DNA of 35,062 bases from CANQBR01 sp964641395. Lineage in GTDB: Bacteria > Bacillota > Negativicutes > Acidaminococcales > Acidaminococcaceae. The notes beneath the pieces were generated by a model. The model did no database searches. It had not been told where the DNA came from and saw nothing but the letters and a program-made list of their open reading frames with translations. A program made the position numbers and the translations under genes. The stretch lies in assembly GCA_964641395.1 (NCBI GenBank), contig CAZXKQ010000020.1:1-35062 (forward strand), read 5' to 3'. Below are positions 26,569 to 34,611 of this stretch, in pieces (position 1 is the stretch's first letter; each line of letters begins with the position of its first letter).

Positions 26569-27726
26569 TTAGCCCTTCTTGGCGGCCGGCAGGGCCGTCT
26601 CGAAGTAGATGCTGGTGGAGGGGAAGGCGCAGCTCACTCCCTGCTCCTGGAGGATCTGCAACATATCCAGGTTAGTCTGCTGCTGGATGTTGAGAAAGTC
26701 TGCCGCCCCGGTGACCAGGGTGTAGACCATCACGTCGATGTTCAGGCTGCTGCTGCCGAAGGTGGTGAAGTGGACCCGGATGTCCCCCTGGTCGAACACC
26801 TCCGGCCTAGCCTTGAAGTAGGCCCGGACAGCCTCTACCACCGCCGCCAGCTGCTCCCTGCTGGTGCCGTAGGTGAGGCCCAGGCTGAAGGTGAGCCGCC
26901 GCTTCTGCCGCAGGGTGAAGTTAGTGATGGGCACGTTGGTCATGAGGGAATTGGGGATGTGCACCAGTTCCTGGGGGAAGGTGCGGAGGATGGTGCTGCG
27001 CATGGTGATCTTCTCCACTATGCCCTCTACCCCGTTCACCTGGATCCAGTCTCCCACCAGGAAGGGCCGGCCTAGGATGATCACCAGGCTGCCGAAGACG
27101 TTGGCCAGGGCATCCTTGGCGGCGAAGGCTACCGCCGCGCTGCCGATGCTGAGGGAGGCCAGGAAGGCGCTGATGTCGTAGCCCCACTCCTTGGCGATGA
27201 TCACCATGCCGATCAAGATCACCAGGAAGCGGACCACGGCGGAGAGGATGGTGCCGATGGCCTGGCTGGCCTTTTGATCCTCAATGCTCAGGTCCTCGTC
27301 CTCGTTAGGCTTCAAGCCCATGTGCTCCAAGGCCTTCACCATCAGGCCGTGGGTGGCGTCGCTGAGGTTGAAGAGGCACCAGAAGAGGCTGTAGATGAAG
27401 ACGCTGCGCTGGATGTGGTCGGTGAGCACCGTCACCCGGTCCATGAAGCCCACGGTGACGAAGGGCAGGTACTCCGCCACCTGCTCCTGGGGCAGCCAGG
27501 CGATGGTGGTGGTTATGTTCACTACGTTGAGCAGGAAGTTGATAGGCTGCTCAGCCGAGAGGATGATGTCCTGTAAGAAGACGATGTCGTACCTATGGCT
27601 CAGCCGCCGCAGAAAGACCAGCAGCCAGTTTTTGTAGACGAAGCGGATTACGATGAGGAAGAGGCAGATGAAGATGGAGGGGAAGAAGGGCCGGACAGGG
27701 GCCAGGAACAGTAACAGTTCTTTCAT
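26569..27726 (-). CDS. mscS: MscS-family mechanosensitive channel
   Basis: A 385-aa small-conductance mechanosensitive channel of the inner membrane that releases solutes on hypo-osmotic shock. Hydrophobic segments near residues 12-30 and in the middle precede the pore helix and beta domain: LASLSIGSAAVAFAAKDALANVFGS, then ILGRPFLVGDWIQVNGVEGIVEKI and the RTFPQELVHIPNS motif, all diagnostic. It is longer than the 286-aa E. coli MscS, with an extended N-terminal membrane region. The start at 27726 has AAAGGAG upstream and matches a promoter 40 nt away; upstream codons in frame overlap that promoter. Confidence 0.9.
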   Translation of the reverse strand: MKELLLFLAPVRPFFPSIFICLFLIVIRFVYKNWLLVFLRRLSHRYDIVFLQDIILSAEQPINFLLNVVNITTTIAWLPQEQVAEYLPFVTVGFMDRVTVLTDHIQRSVFIYSLFWCLFNLSDATHGLMVKALEHMGLKPNEDEDLSIEDQKASQAIGTILSAVVRFLVILIGMVIIAKEWGYDISAFLASLSIGSAAVAFAAKDALANVFGSLVIILGRPFLVGDWIQVNGVEGIVEKITMRSTILRTFPQELVHIPNSLMTNVPITNFTLRQKRRLTFSLGLTYGTSREQLAAVVEAVRAYFKARPEVFDQGDIRVHFTTFGSSSLNIDVMVYTLVTGAADFLNIQQQTNLDMLQILQEQGVSCAFPSTSIYFETALPAAKKG

Positions 27727-27766
27727 GGTGGCAGGTGCTCCTTTGTTTTTCTCCGTGGCTCCTAGT

Positions 27767-27795
27767 ATTGTACCATTTTCCCTGCCTAGCTTCAA
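27767..27795 (-). promoter_or_regulatory. Predicted promoter of mscS
   Basis: Minus strand: TTGAAG (27795-27790), 17-nt spacer, TACAAT (27772-27767). Confidence 0.6.
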
Positions 27796-27833
27796 CCAAA
27801 TAAAAAAATTACCTCCTCTGCAGGGGAAAACTG

Positions 27834-27862
27834 TGTACAAGGGAGGAGGCTTGCTGTATAAT
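27834..27862 (+). promoter_or_regulatory. Predicted promoter of the DUF456/dehydrogenase genes
   Basis: Plus strand: TGTACA (27834-27839), 17-nt spacer, TATAAT (27857-27862), 30 nt before the DUF456 start and back-to-back with the mscS promoter. Confidence 0.6.
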
Positions 27863-27892
27863 GTAGCTATTCTCTCTAGGGAGCGCCCCTTT

Positions 27893-28405
27893 ATGGCCCA
27901 CCTCTTCATCTTTTTGCTAGCCGGCTGTGCGGCCCTCCTCTGCCCCCTGCTGACCCTGCTGGATCTGCCGGGCAACAGCCTGCTCTTAGCCACCGCCCTG
28001 TTGCTGGCCTGGCTGCTAGACGGCTTCCCCGCCGCCCTGCCCCAGTTAGGCCTGCTGCTGGCCGTCTACTTAGCAGGGGAGCTGTGGGAGTTTTTGGTCT
28101 CCTTCTTCGGCCTCAAGGCCCAGGGGAAGCTGCCCTGGACAGGGGTGCTGCTCATCGCCCTAGGCGGCTACCTAGGCACCGGCCTAGGCACCCTGGTCCT
28201 GCCCCTCCTAGGTTCTTTCTTAGGGGGTTTGGCCGGGGCCTTCCTAGGGGCCTATCTGTACGAATACGGCGCCAGCGGCCGCCGGGCCCAGGCCCGCAGC
28301 CTAGCCTGGACTGCGGCCAAGCTCCGCTGCCTGGCCCTGCTGGGCAAGGTGGCCGCCGCCCTGCTGCTGGCCATCTTGCTGGTAAGATTAGTGCTTACTA
28401 TATAA
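27893..28405 (+). CDS. DUF456-like small membrane protein
   Basis: A 170-aa inner-membrane protein with about four or five hydrophobic helices rich in Leu, Ala and Gly, and the glycine-patterned stretch GGYLGTGLGT...LGSFLGGLAGAFLGAYLYEY that characterises DUF456 proteins. Function unknown. The ATG at 27893 has AGGGAG 9 nt upstream and lies just after a good divergent promoter. It precedes the dehydrogenase by 33 nt and is probably cotranscribed with it. CTAG is very frequent in this gene (five copies in 28160-28247). Confidence 0.7.
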   Translation: MAHLFIFLLAGCAALLCPLLTLLDLPGNSLLLATALLLAWLLDGFPAALPQLGLLLAVYLAGELWEFLVSFFGLKAQGKLPWTGVLLIALGGYLGTGLGTLVLPLLGSFLGGLAGAFLGAYLYEYGASGRRAQARSLAWTAAKLRCLALLGKVAAALLLAILLVRLVLTI

Positions 28406-28438
28406 GGTATAAAGTCTGTCCACTGAGGAGGTAGGAGC

Positions 28439-29413
28439 ATGGAAGAGGGCAAGTACCGGGTTCTGGCTAACGGCAAGCTGCGCCAGGCCGCCATAGAGAA
28501 GTTCAAAGAGTACCCGGAAGTGGAGCTCATCCACTGGCAGCAGGGGGGCAAGATGCCGGAGGAGCTGTTCTACGCCGAACTGGCCCGGGCTGACGCCGTG
28601 TACTCGGTAGGGGCCATCCGGGACAGGCTGGACGCCTCCTTCATTCGCCGGGCCCCCCGGCTCAAGGTGCTGGCCCAGGCCAGCGTTGGCTATGACAATA
28701 TCGACATCGCCGCCTTCAAGGCGGCAGGCATCCCGGTGGGCAACACCCCCGGAGTGCTGGTGGAGGCAGTGGCCGACCTGGCCTACGCCCTCATCCTGGA
28801 CTGCCAGCGCCATTTGATCGCCGCCGACGCCCACGTGAAAAACGGCACCTGGGGACGGCGCCAGGCCTTCGGCCTCACCCGGGACCTGGCCTCTAAGACC
28901 CTGGGCATCGTGGGGCTGGGGGACATAGGCAGCGCCATCGCCCGCCGGGCCCAGGCCAGCAAGATGGAGGTCATCTACCACAACCGCCGCCAGCGGCAGG
29001 ACGATGCGGCCCTAGGCGTCCGCTATGTGGGCTTTGAGGAGCTCTTAGCCAGCTCTGACGTGGTAGTGGTGGCAGTGACCCTGAATCCTTCCACCCAGGG
29101 CCTCTTCGGGGCGGCCGAGTTCGCCCGTATGAAGCAGGGGGCCGCCTTCGTCAACATCAGCCGGGGCAAGGTGGTGGACAGCGCCGCCCTTTACGACGCC
29201 CTGGCCTCCGGCCGCCTCAGCCACGCCGGCCTGGACGTTACCGAGCCGGAGCCCCTGCCGGGGGACCACCCGCTGCTGACCCTGCCTAACATTACCGTCA
29301 CTCCCCATGTGGCCAGCGCCACGGTGGAGACCAGGGACGCCATGGCCCTGCTGACGGTGGCCAACATCATGGCCGGCCTGCGGGGCCTGCCCCTGCCGGC
29401 CCAGGTGAAGTAG
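28439..29413 (+). CDS. D-2-hydroxyacid dehydrogenase (glyoxylate/hydroxypyruvate reductase-like)
   Basis: A 324-aa NAD(P)-dependent dehydrogenase of the D-isomer-specific family. The nucleotide site GLGDIG is at 159-164, and the basic HNRR after the second beta strand (181-184) points to NADP(H). Catalytic residues are R242 (NISRGKVVD), E269 (LDVTEPEP) and H290 (TPHVAS). The substrate loop near SVGYDNID (82-89) is typical of glyoxylate, hydroxypyruvate or D-glycerate enzymes, but the exact substrate is not settled by sequence. An AGGAGG ribosome site is 9 nt upstream. No relation to the dehalogenase locus is shown, although glyoxylate is the next oxidation state after glycolate. Confidence 0.85.
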   Translation: MEEGKYRVLANGKLRQAAIEKFKEYPEVELIHWQQGGKMPEELFYAELARADAVYSVGAIRDRLDASFIRRAPRLKVLAQASVGYDNIDIAAFKAAGIPVGNTPGVLVEAVADLAYALILDCQRHLIAADAHVKNGTWGRRQAFGLTRDLASKTLGIVGLGDIGSAIARRAQASKMEVIYHNRRQRQDDAALGVRYVGFEELLASSDVVVVAVTLNPSTQGLFGAAEFARMKQGAAFVNISRGKVVDSAALYDALASGRLSHAGLDVTEPEPLPGDHPLLTLPNITVTPHVASATVETRDAMALLTVANIMAGLRGLPLPAQVK

Positions 29414-29457
29414 CAGTTTTCCCCTTTTTAATTCTTTAAATCTTCGTTTATCTGTGT

Positions 29458-29463
29458 TATAAT
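29458..29463 (+). promoter_or_regulatory. Predicted -10 box for the 134-aa gene and cstA
   Basis: TATAAT at 29458-29463 with a weak TTTAAA 17 nt upstream (29435-29440), about 50 nt before the GTG start at 29516. Confidence 0.4.
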
Positions 29464-29515
29464 AATCTAATACACGGATGTGTTTTCTTTTTCTCTTGGA
29501 GCTTGGAGGCCGGCT

Positions 29516-29920
29516 GTGACTAACAGTGCAGCAATCCAACAATTTGAGTCACTTCTACGGGAACACGGCTTCGTTCCCTGGCAGGAGGGAGCTATGCAGG
29601 GCTGGCACCGGCATATCGACTTCGTCAAAGACTGCCTGGTAGGGAAGGTAGGCCAGTACAGCGTAGATGACTATATAGTCTTACAGCACCAAGGCTTGGC
29701 CAGCGAGCGCTGGCTGAAGGACCACTGCCAGTCTAAGGACGATGTGATGAAGCAACGCTTCCTCTTCCTGGACTGTCCGGAACCCCGGCTGGAGGTTAAG
29801 TCCTTCTGGCTGGGCCTGAAGGGCTGGCTAGAGATTTTACACTACAGGAAAGGAGCAAAGGAAAAACGGTTTGAGGACTTGATTTATTTTGCAGAAAAGC
29901 TGAACCAGCTGCAGGGTTAG
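29516..29920 (+). CDS. Unrecognised 134-aa protein
   Basis: A soluble, slightly acidic protein I cannot assign to a family. I start it at the GTG at 29516 because GGAGG is 6 nt upstream; a GTG 36 nt earlier has no ribosome site. The N-terminal half is rich in His, Asp and aromatic residues (GWHRHIDFVKD, YSVDDYIVLQHQG), the C-terminal half is basic (YRKGAKEKRFEDLIYF). No signal peptide or membrane helix. It is a single-domain size with normal codon use, followed 75 nt later by cstA on the same strand, so the two may be cotranscribed. No function is proposed. Confidence 0.65.
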   Translation: MTNSAAIQQFESLLREHGFVPWQEGAMQGWHRHIDFVKDCLVGKVGQYSVDDYIVLQHQGLASERWLKDHCQSKDDVMKQRFLFLDCPEPRLEVKSFWLGLKGWLEILHYRKGAKEKRFEDLIYFAEKLNQLQG

Positions 29921-29995
29921 GCAGAAGCCCTGCCAGGTCCTTTTCCGCATCTAACAAGCGGACGAGGAAGTCCGCAGAAATGGGAGGAGGATTAC

Positions 29996-31585
29996 ATGTT
30001 ACTCACGCTCTTTGTAATTACCATCGTCCTGTTCGCCCTAGCCTTTAAGTTCTACGGCGGCTTCCAGAGCCGGCTCTACGGCCTGGACAAGGACGCAGAA
30101 ACCCCTGCTAAGAAATATGCCGACGGCGTAGACTTCGTGCCGGCCCATCCCGCAGTCTTGATGGGTCATCACTTCGCCTCCATCGCCGGCGCCGGCCCCG
30201 TTGTAGGCCCCATCGCCGCAGCAGCCATGTTGGGCTGGCTGCCCACCTTCCTCTGGATCGTAGGCGGCTGCATCTTCTTCGGCGGCGTACACGACATGGG
30301 CGCCCTGGTGGCCTCTATCCGCCACAAGGGCCTCTCCATCGGCGAGGTTGTCCGCCAGTGGATCGGCGCCCGGGGGCAGAAGCTCTTCCTGGCCTTCACC
30401 TGGCTGAGCCTCACCCTGGTAGTGGCCGTGTTCTTGGAACTGGCCGCCCAGACCTTCGCCGGTGACCCGGCCGTAGCCTTCACCGCCAGCCTCTACATCC
30501 TGCTGGCCATGGTCTTCGGCGTAGCCATCTACCGGATGGGGATCTCCCTGAAGGTCTCCACCATCATCATGCTGCCCATCCTGGCCGCCGCCCTGGTTTT
30601 CGGCGTCAACAGCCAGTGGGTTGCTGAAACCTTCACCATGAGCGTAGACTTTTGGCGCATCCTGCTCATCGTCTACATCTTCGCCGCTTCCGTACTGCCG
30701 GTATGGCTGCTGTTGCAACCTCGTGACTACCTAGCCTCCTACATGCTGTACTTCTCCGTCTTCCTAGGCGGTATCGGCATGATCTTCGGCGGCGGCTCCT
30801 TCGAGTGCAAACTGCCGGCCTTCAAGGGCTTCATCACCCCTAACGGCGACTTCCTGTGGCCCATCCTCTTCACTACCGTAGCCTGCGGCGCCATCAGCGG
30901 CTTCCACTCCATGGTAGCCTCCGGCACCACCTCCAAGCAGCTGACCCGTGAGACTGACGCCCAGTTGGTTGGTTACGGCGCCATGTTGCTGGAAGGCGTA
31001 GTAGCAGTCATCGCCCTGGGCACCATCATGATGAGCGGTACCATTATCAAGGGCGGCCCCAATGCAGTTTACGGCGCCGGCCTAGGCCAGTTCGCCGCCT
31101 TGATCGGCATACCTCCCCGTCTAGGCACCGCCATCGGCCTCCTAGCCCTTAACTCCTTCATCCTCACCTCCTTGGACACCGCCACCCGTCTGGCCCGCTA
31201 CCAGATCCAGGAGTTCGTAGGCACCAAGATGAACAAGTACCTGGCCACCGCTATCTCCGTAGCCGTAGCCCTGATCCTGGTGTACTACAAGTCCGGTACC
31301 GTGGCCGCCTGGGCCATCATCTGGCCTATCTTCGGCGCTTCCAACCAGTTGGTGGCCGCCATCGGCCTCCTGGCCTTGGGGGTATGGGTTATCAAGGCCC
31401 TGCACAAGGATGCTAAGTTCATTATGTGGCCCTGCGCCTTCATGCTGGTGACCACCATCGTGGCCCTCATCCAGATGGTCTTCAATCCTAAGACCAACAT
31501 CGTGGTCATGACCCTCTCCATCGTGCTGCTAGTGCTAGCCGTGCTGTTGGTGAAGGAGGCCCGCAGCGCCTTGAAAGAGCATTAA
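29996..31585 (+). CDS. cstA: CstA-family carbon starvation/pyruvate or peptide transporter
   Basis: A 529-aa inner-membrane protein with roughly 14-16 hydrophobic helices. The signature of the family is near the N terminus: PAHPAVLMGHHFASIAGAGPVVGPIAAAA, followed by GGCIFFGGVHDMGALVAS and a CGAISGFHSMVASGTTSKQL segment. It is shorter than the 701-aa E. coli protein, as in many anaerobes. Members take up peptides or pyruvate. GGAGGAGG precedes the ATG and a small GCGGAC/GTCCGC hairpin lies just upstream (29955-29976). It ends at a bidirectional terminator. Confidence 0.9.
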   Translation: MLLTLFVITIVLFALAFKFYGGFQSRLYGLDKDAETPAKKYADGVDFVPAHPAVLMGHHFASIAGAGPVVGPIAAAAMLGWLPTFLWIVGGCIFFGGVHDMGALVASIRHKGLSIGEVVRQWIGARGQKLFLAFTWLSLTLVVAVFLELAAQTFAGDPAVAFTASLYILLAMVFGVAIYRMGISLKVSTIIMLPILAAALVFGVNSQWVAETFTMSVDFWRILLIVYIFAASVLPVWLLLQPRDYLASYMLYFSVFLGGIGMIFGGGSFECKLPAFKGFITPNGDFLWPILFTTVACGAISGFHSMVASGTTSKQLTRETDAQLVGYGAMLLEGVVAVIALGTIMMSGTIIKGGPNAVYGAGLGQFAALIGIPPRLGTAIGLLALNSFILTSLDTATRLARYQIQEFVGTKMNKYLATAISVAVALILVYYKSGTVAAWAIIWPIFGASNQLVAAIGLLALGVWVIKALHKDAKFIMWPCAFMLVTTIVALIQMVFNPKTNIVVMTLSIVLLVLAVLLVKEARSALKEH

Positions 31586-31689
31586 GCCTCAAACCCTTTC
31601 CTCTCTTGCTTCCAGCGGCCCCAGCCCTAGAGCAAGGCTGCAGGGCAGCCTGGGAGCAGCCCTCCTAGATGTAAATGGTAAAATAAAGC

Positions 31690-31722
31690 GCCTCCGCCTG
31701 TGCTTCTGCCCCAGGCGGAGGC
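31690..31722. terminator. Bidirectional terminator between cstA and rsmA
   Basis: A perfect 11-bp stem, GCCTCCGCCTG (31690-31700) with CAGGCGGAGGC (31712-31722), has T-rich sequence on both sides (CTTTACT on plus, GCTTTATTTT on minus). It fits the convergent ends of cstA and rsmA. Confidence 0.8.
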
Positions 31723-31774
31723 TTTACTCTGTCCATATTCACTTTCTCACTAGCCACTGGTTCTGCCGGCCTGC

Positions 31775-32638
31775 CTAGGTCTGTTCCTGGCGGTAGGCGG
31801 TGTAGCTGTCGGCCAGGGCGGCGAAGTCCGCCAGGCTGAGGCTCTCCGCCCGCCGCTGCCCCTCTATGCCGGCGGCCGCCAGCAGCTGGGCGCAGGCCGC
31901 CCCGTCCAGGCCCAGGTTGCGCAGGCTGTTGGCCAGCATCTTCCGCCGGGTGGCGAAGGCCGCCTTCACCACTTGGAAGAAGCGGGCCTCGTCGGCCACC
32001 GCCACCGCCGGCTGAGGGCGTTTGCGGCAGACCAGCACGGCGCTCTCCACCTGGGGGGAGGGGAGAAAGCAGTCCGGGGCCACGGTGAAGGCCAGCTCCG
32101 GCTGGGTGTAGTACTGGCAGGCTACGCTGAGGGCTCCGTAGGCCCTGCTCCCTGGCCTGGCGGTGAGCCGCTGGGCCACCTCCTTCTGCACCATCACCAC
32201 CAGCCGCTCCACAGGCAGGCCCTGCTCCAGGAAGGCGAAGAGGAGGGGGGTGGTGATGTAGTAGGGCAGGTTGGCGCAGACCTTGAAGGGCCTGCCCCCA
32301 GTCAAGGCTCCCAGGTCCAGGGCCAGCACGTCCCCCTGGACCAGCTCTACGTTGCCGTAGCCGGCCAGGCTGTACTGTAGCACCGGCAGCAGCTTGGGAT
32401 CCAGCTCCACCGCCAGCACCTGGGCTCCCCGCTCCGCCAGGCCCTGGGTCAGGGCTCCCAGCCCCGGCCCCACCTCCAGCACCAGCTCCCCCGGCGCCAG
32501 CTCTGCCGCCGCCACGATTTTCTCTACGATGCCGTAGTCTATTAAGAAATTCTGTCCCAGCCGTTTGGCCGCCCGCAGCTGGAAGCGCCGCAACAGGCGG
32601 CTGGTGCCGGCCCGGCTGGCGATTATGCTCCGTTCCAT
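31775..32638 (-). CDS. rsmA: 16S rRNA dimethyladenosine transferase RsmA (KsgA)
   Basis: Methylates two adjacent adenosines in helix 45 of 16S rRNA with SAM during small-subunit maturation. The 287-aa protein has KRLGQNFLID (25-34), SAM motif I LEVGPGLGALT (54-64) and the catalytic NLPYYI (123-128), followed by the helical C-terminal domain. It overlaps the end of rnmV by 16 nt, and the pair rnmV-rsmA is conserved in Firmicutes. Mutants lacking it become kasugamycin-resistant in other bacteria. Confidence 0.97.
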   Translation of the reverse strand: MERSIIASRAGTSRLLRRFQLRAAKRLGQNFLIDYGIVEKIVAAAELAPGELVLEVGPGLGALTQGLAERGAQVLAVELDPKLLPVLQYSLAGYGNVELVQGDVLALDLGALTGGRPFKVCANLPYYITTPLLFAFLEQGLPVERLVVMVQKEVAQRLTARPGSRAYGALSVACQYYTQPELAFTVAPDCFLPSPQVESAVLVCRKRPQPAVAVADEARFFQVVKAAFATRRKMLANSLRNLGLDGAACAQLLAAAGIEGQRRAESLSLADFAALADSYTAYRQEQT

Positions 32639-33177
32639 GACAACTTGGACAGCTTGGCCACAGCCTCCTCCACCTCGGCCCGGCTGAGGCCGTAGGCGTT
32701 GAGCCAGGTTAAGAGGTGCTTGGCGCTGCCGTAGCCTAGGCCTAGGGCCGCCCCTAGGGCCGCCCGCCTGGCTGCAGCCTGGCTGGCTCCGTTCAAACCC
32801 CAGCGGAAGAGGTCCTCCATGGTAAAGGCCGGCTCCGTCCCCTCCTGGTAGTGCCTGGCCCGGGCCAGGGCCGTCCGGATGCTGGCGGGAGAGGCGTTCT
32901 CTACCCCCACGTCCCCCTCTCCTTTGGCGGCCTCCTTGGGGATGTAGGCATGGCCCGCCTGGGGGAAGAGGGCTGCCAGCCGGGCCCGGATCCGCTCCCC
33001 CGGCCCGTCTGGGTCGGTGAGGATGATGAGGCCCCGCCGCTCATAGGCCCCCCGCAGGTTGGCCAGGGTGTTGGGGGACAGCTGCCAGCCCTGGGTGACC
33101 AGCACCTGGGCCTCCACCGCCCGCTTCACCGCCTGGGCGTCGTTCTTCCCTTCCACCACGATGACTTCTTGCAGCAA
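32623..33177 (-). CDS. rnmV: Ribonuclease M5
   Basis: A 184-aa Toprim nuclease that trims 5S rRNA precursors in Firmicutes. The Toprim acidic residues are visible in VVEGKNDAQAV near the start (E9) and DPDGPGERIR near residue 55, with an RNA-binding helical part behind. It starts 3 nt past the stop of the 3D-domain gene and overlaps rsmA, forming a tight three-gene unit. Length is normal for the family. Confidence 0.95.
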   Translation of the reverse strand: MLQEVIVVEGKNDAQAVKRAVEAQVLVTQGWQLSPNTLANLRGAYERRGLIILTDPDGPGERIRARLAALFPQAGHAYIPKEAAKGEGDVGVENASPASIRTALARARHYQEGTEPAFTMEDLFRWGLNGASQAAARRAALGAALGLGYGSAKHLLTWLNAYGLSRAEVEEAVAKLSKLSWNGA

Positions 33178-33179
33178 GG

Positions 33180-34133
33180 CTAGTCCTCCAGGATGTACAC
33201 TTCCACCGTGCGCCGCCCGAACTGGATGGCCCTTTGGTAACTATTCATGAAGAGGTCGATGCGGTGGTGGTTCATGTCCCCTCCCGTATCGCCGGCCATG
33301 GCCATGCCGTAGCCGGGGATGTACATCTTCGTATAGTAGGGGATGAAGTCCGGATCCACTGCCACTATCCCCTCGTAGGGCCACAGGCCCAGGCTGGTGC
33401 GGTGGCCGGTGGACACGTAGGCCGTGGCCTCGCAGACCAGCTTCTTTTTATAGCGTTTGTAGCCCTCCGGCGTCTTGACGCTCCGGGCCAGGCCCTGGCG
33501 GATGATGGTCTTCTCCCCCCTCTGGAGCTGCCGCCGGCCCAGCTCCCGCCGTTGGTCCTTCTTCTGCCGGTGGGCGGCGCTGTAGATCTTGGCCCGGCCG
33601 GGGGTGCCCTGCTTTTCCACCACTTCGACGCCGGCCGCCAGGCCCTGGTCGGGGATGTATTCCTTCTCCGGCTCCGTCTCTGCCTCGTGCTCCACCAGGC
33701 GCTCGTCCTTGCCTAGGAGGTGGATCACCAGGCCCTCCTGGAGGGGGGTGCCGGGCCTGGGATAGAGGCGGCTGCGGCGGTAAAAGAAGCCCTTTTCCTT
33801 CAAGGCCTCTCCTACCGTCACCTTGCTGCTGCGGTACTGCTTGCTCTGCCCGTCCTGGACGATGCTGAAGTTCACTGCCCGCCGCACCCTGAGGAGGGGC
33901 AGGCCGTCCTCCCCTGGCTTCTGCCGCTGGCAGCTGTCCTCAGGGGCCAGGCTGACCCCTAGCTGGGCCAGCAGCTGGGCGTCGCTCAGGCTGCCTGCCT
34001 CCACTACCTGGCTGTGGCCGTCCCATTCCACCCGCAGCTTGGCGGCCTGGACGGTCTGGTGCAGGCCCAGGCTGCTCACCAGGAAGGCGGCGAAGGTGAG
34101 ACTGGCGCATAATATCCGGGTTAACTCTGTCAT
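33180..34133 (-). CDS. YabE-type secreted protein: DUF348 plus 3D domain
   Basis: A 317-aa exported cell-wall protein. Residues 1-30 form a signal peptide (SSLGLHQTVQAA). Two DUF348 ubiquitin-like repeats follow (about 31-140), then a G5-like region containing EKEYIPDQG, a basic linker and a C-terminal 3D domain: VDPDFIPYYTKMYIPGYG followed by AGDTGGDM and RIDLF, keeping all three aspartates that name the domain and form the active site of the MltA/resuscitation-factor fold. It probably cleaves peptidoglycan. The yabE-rnmV-rsmA order is standard in Firmicutes. TTGACA-18-TACAAT precedes it. Confidence 0.88.
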   Translation of the reverse strand: MTELTRILCASLTFAAFLVSSLGLHQTVQAAKLRVEWDGHSQVVEAGSLSDAQLLAQLGVSLAPEDSCQRQKPGEDGLPLLRVRRAVNFSIVQDGQSKQYRSSKVTVGEALKEKGFFYRRSRLYPRPGTPLQEGLVIHLLGKDERLVEHEAETEPEKEYIPDQGLAAGVEVVEKQGTPGRAKIYSAAHRQKKDQRRELGRRQLQRGEKTIIRQGLARSVKTPEGYKRYKKKLVCEATAYVSTGHRTSLGLWPYEGIVAVDPDFIPYYTKMYIPGYGMAMAGDTGGDMNHHRIDLFMNSYQRAIQFGRRTVEVYILED

Positions 34134-34156
34134 AAGCGGCCTCCTTTTACCTGCCT

Positions 34157-34186
34157 ATTGTAACATAGACCCTCTGCCACTGTCAA
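34157..34186 (-). promoter_or_regulatory. Predicted promoter of the 3D-protein/rnmV/rsmA operon
   Basis: Minus strand: perfect TTGACA (34186-34181), 18-nt spacer, TACAAT (34162-34157), about 24 nt before the ATG. Confidence 0.7.
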
Positions 34187-34318
34187 ATTAGGGAGGGGAG
34201 GAGGGGGTGGGGGCTACTAGCCCTGCCTACATCTAGTGGCTCCCGTCCCTCTGGGGGGCCTGGCGGCCCTAACAGGGGCCGAGGGCTGAATTTTGTGAAA
34301 AAATTTGCAAAAAAACTC

Positions 34319-34348
34319 TTGCCATACTGGCGGGGGCTGTGCTATAAT
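34319..34348 (+). promoter_or_regulatory. Predicted strong promoter of the ompM leader
   Basis: Plus strand: TTGCCA (34319-34324), 18-nt spacer, TATAAT (34343-34348), preceded by A/T tracts that could act as an UP element. Transcription should begin near 34355, giving a leader of over 250 nt. Confidence 0.7.
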
Positions 34349-34566
34349 GGACACAACTAGGAAGAGGGGTTAGGAATGCGCCCTTAACATTCCGACTGCG
34401 AGCAGCCCCTCGGACCAGTAAAGTTTCTGAGTGCGCCTTCACTCGGAGCTTTTATGGTCGCTATAAAACGCTGGCTTGAAGAAGGCAGACGTGAAGAAAA
34501 CACAGACGGCGAAGGAAACAAGGAGACTTGGCAGTCTGGTTTTTAGAGCGTTGTGCCTCCTTTTTT
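34349..34566 (+). ncRNA. Structured leader RNA upstream of ompM (candidate cis-regulator)
   Basis: The transcript can fold into several hairpins: CACAAC (34352-34357) with GTTGTG (34550-34555) closing the whole element; GAGGGG (34364-34369) with CCCCTC (34406-34411) enclosing GGAATG/CATTCC (34373-34378, 34388-34393); a long imperfect hairpin at 34413-34459 with a 7-bp CTGAGTG/CACTCGG tip; and CAGAC/GTCTG (34503-34507, 34534-34538) enclosing CAAG-GAGA-CTTG. A competing stem AAGGAG/CTCCTT (34520-34525, 34557-34562) runs into a T tract at 34561-34566 and would form a terminator. A short stretch around AAGGAGAC resembles a B12 box, but other cobalamin-riboswitch landmarks are missing, so I do not name a class. 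It may instead be an independent small RNA. Confidence 0.55.
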
Positions 34567-34611
34567 GTCAGGGTTTTATAAATAATAAAATTCCTGAGGA
34601 GGAATGTTAAA

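Noticed and set aside
34349..34566. Cobalamin riboswitch
   Set aside because: Only a short AAGGAGAC-type stretch and a CAGTAAAG resemble conserved blocks; the other core blocks and spacing are missing by eye. Left as an unnamed structured RNA; a covariance search would decide.
34349..34566. 6S RNA, RNase P RNA, SRP RNA or tmRNA
   Set aside because: Ends pair and the size is near that of 6S RNA, but I could not find the central bubble of 6S or the conserved blocks of the others, and the element is directly in front of ompM.
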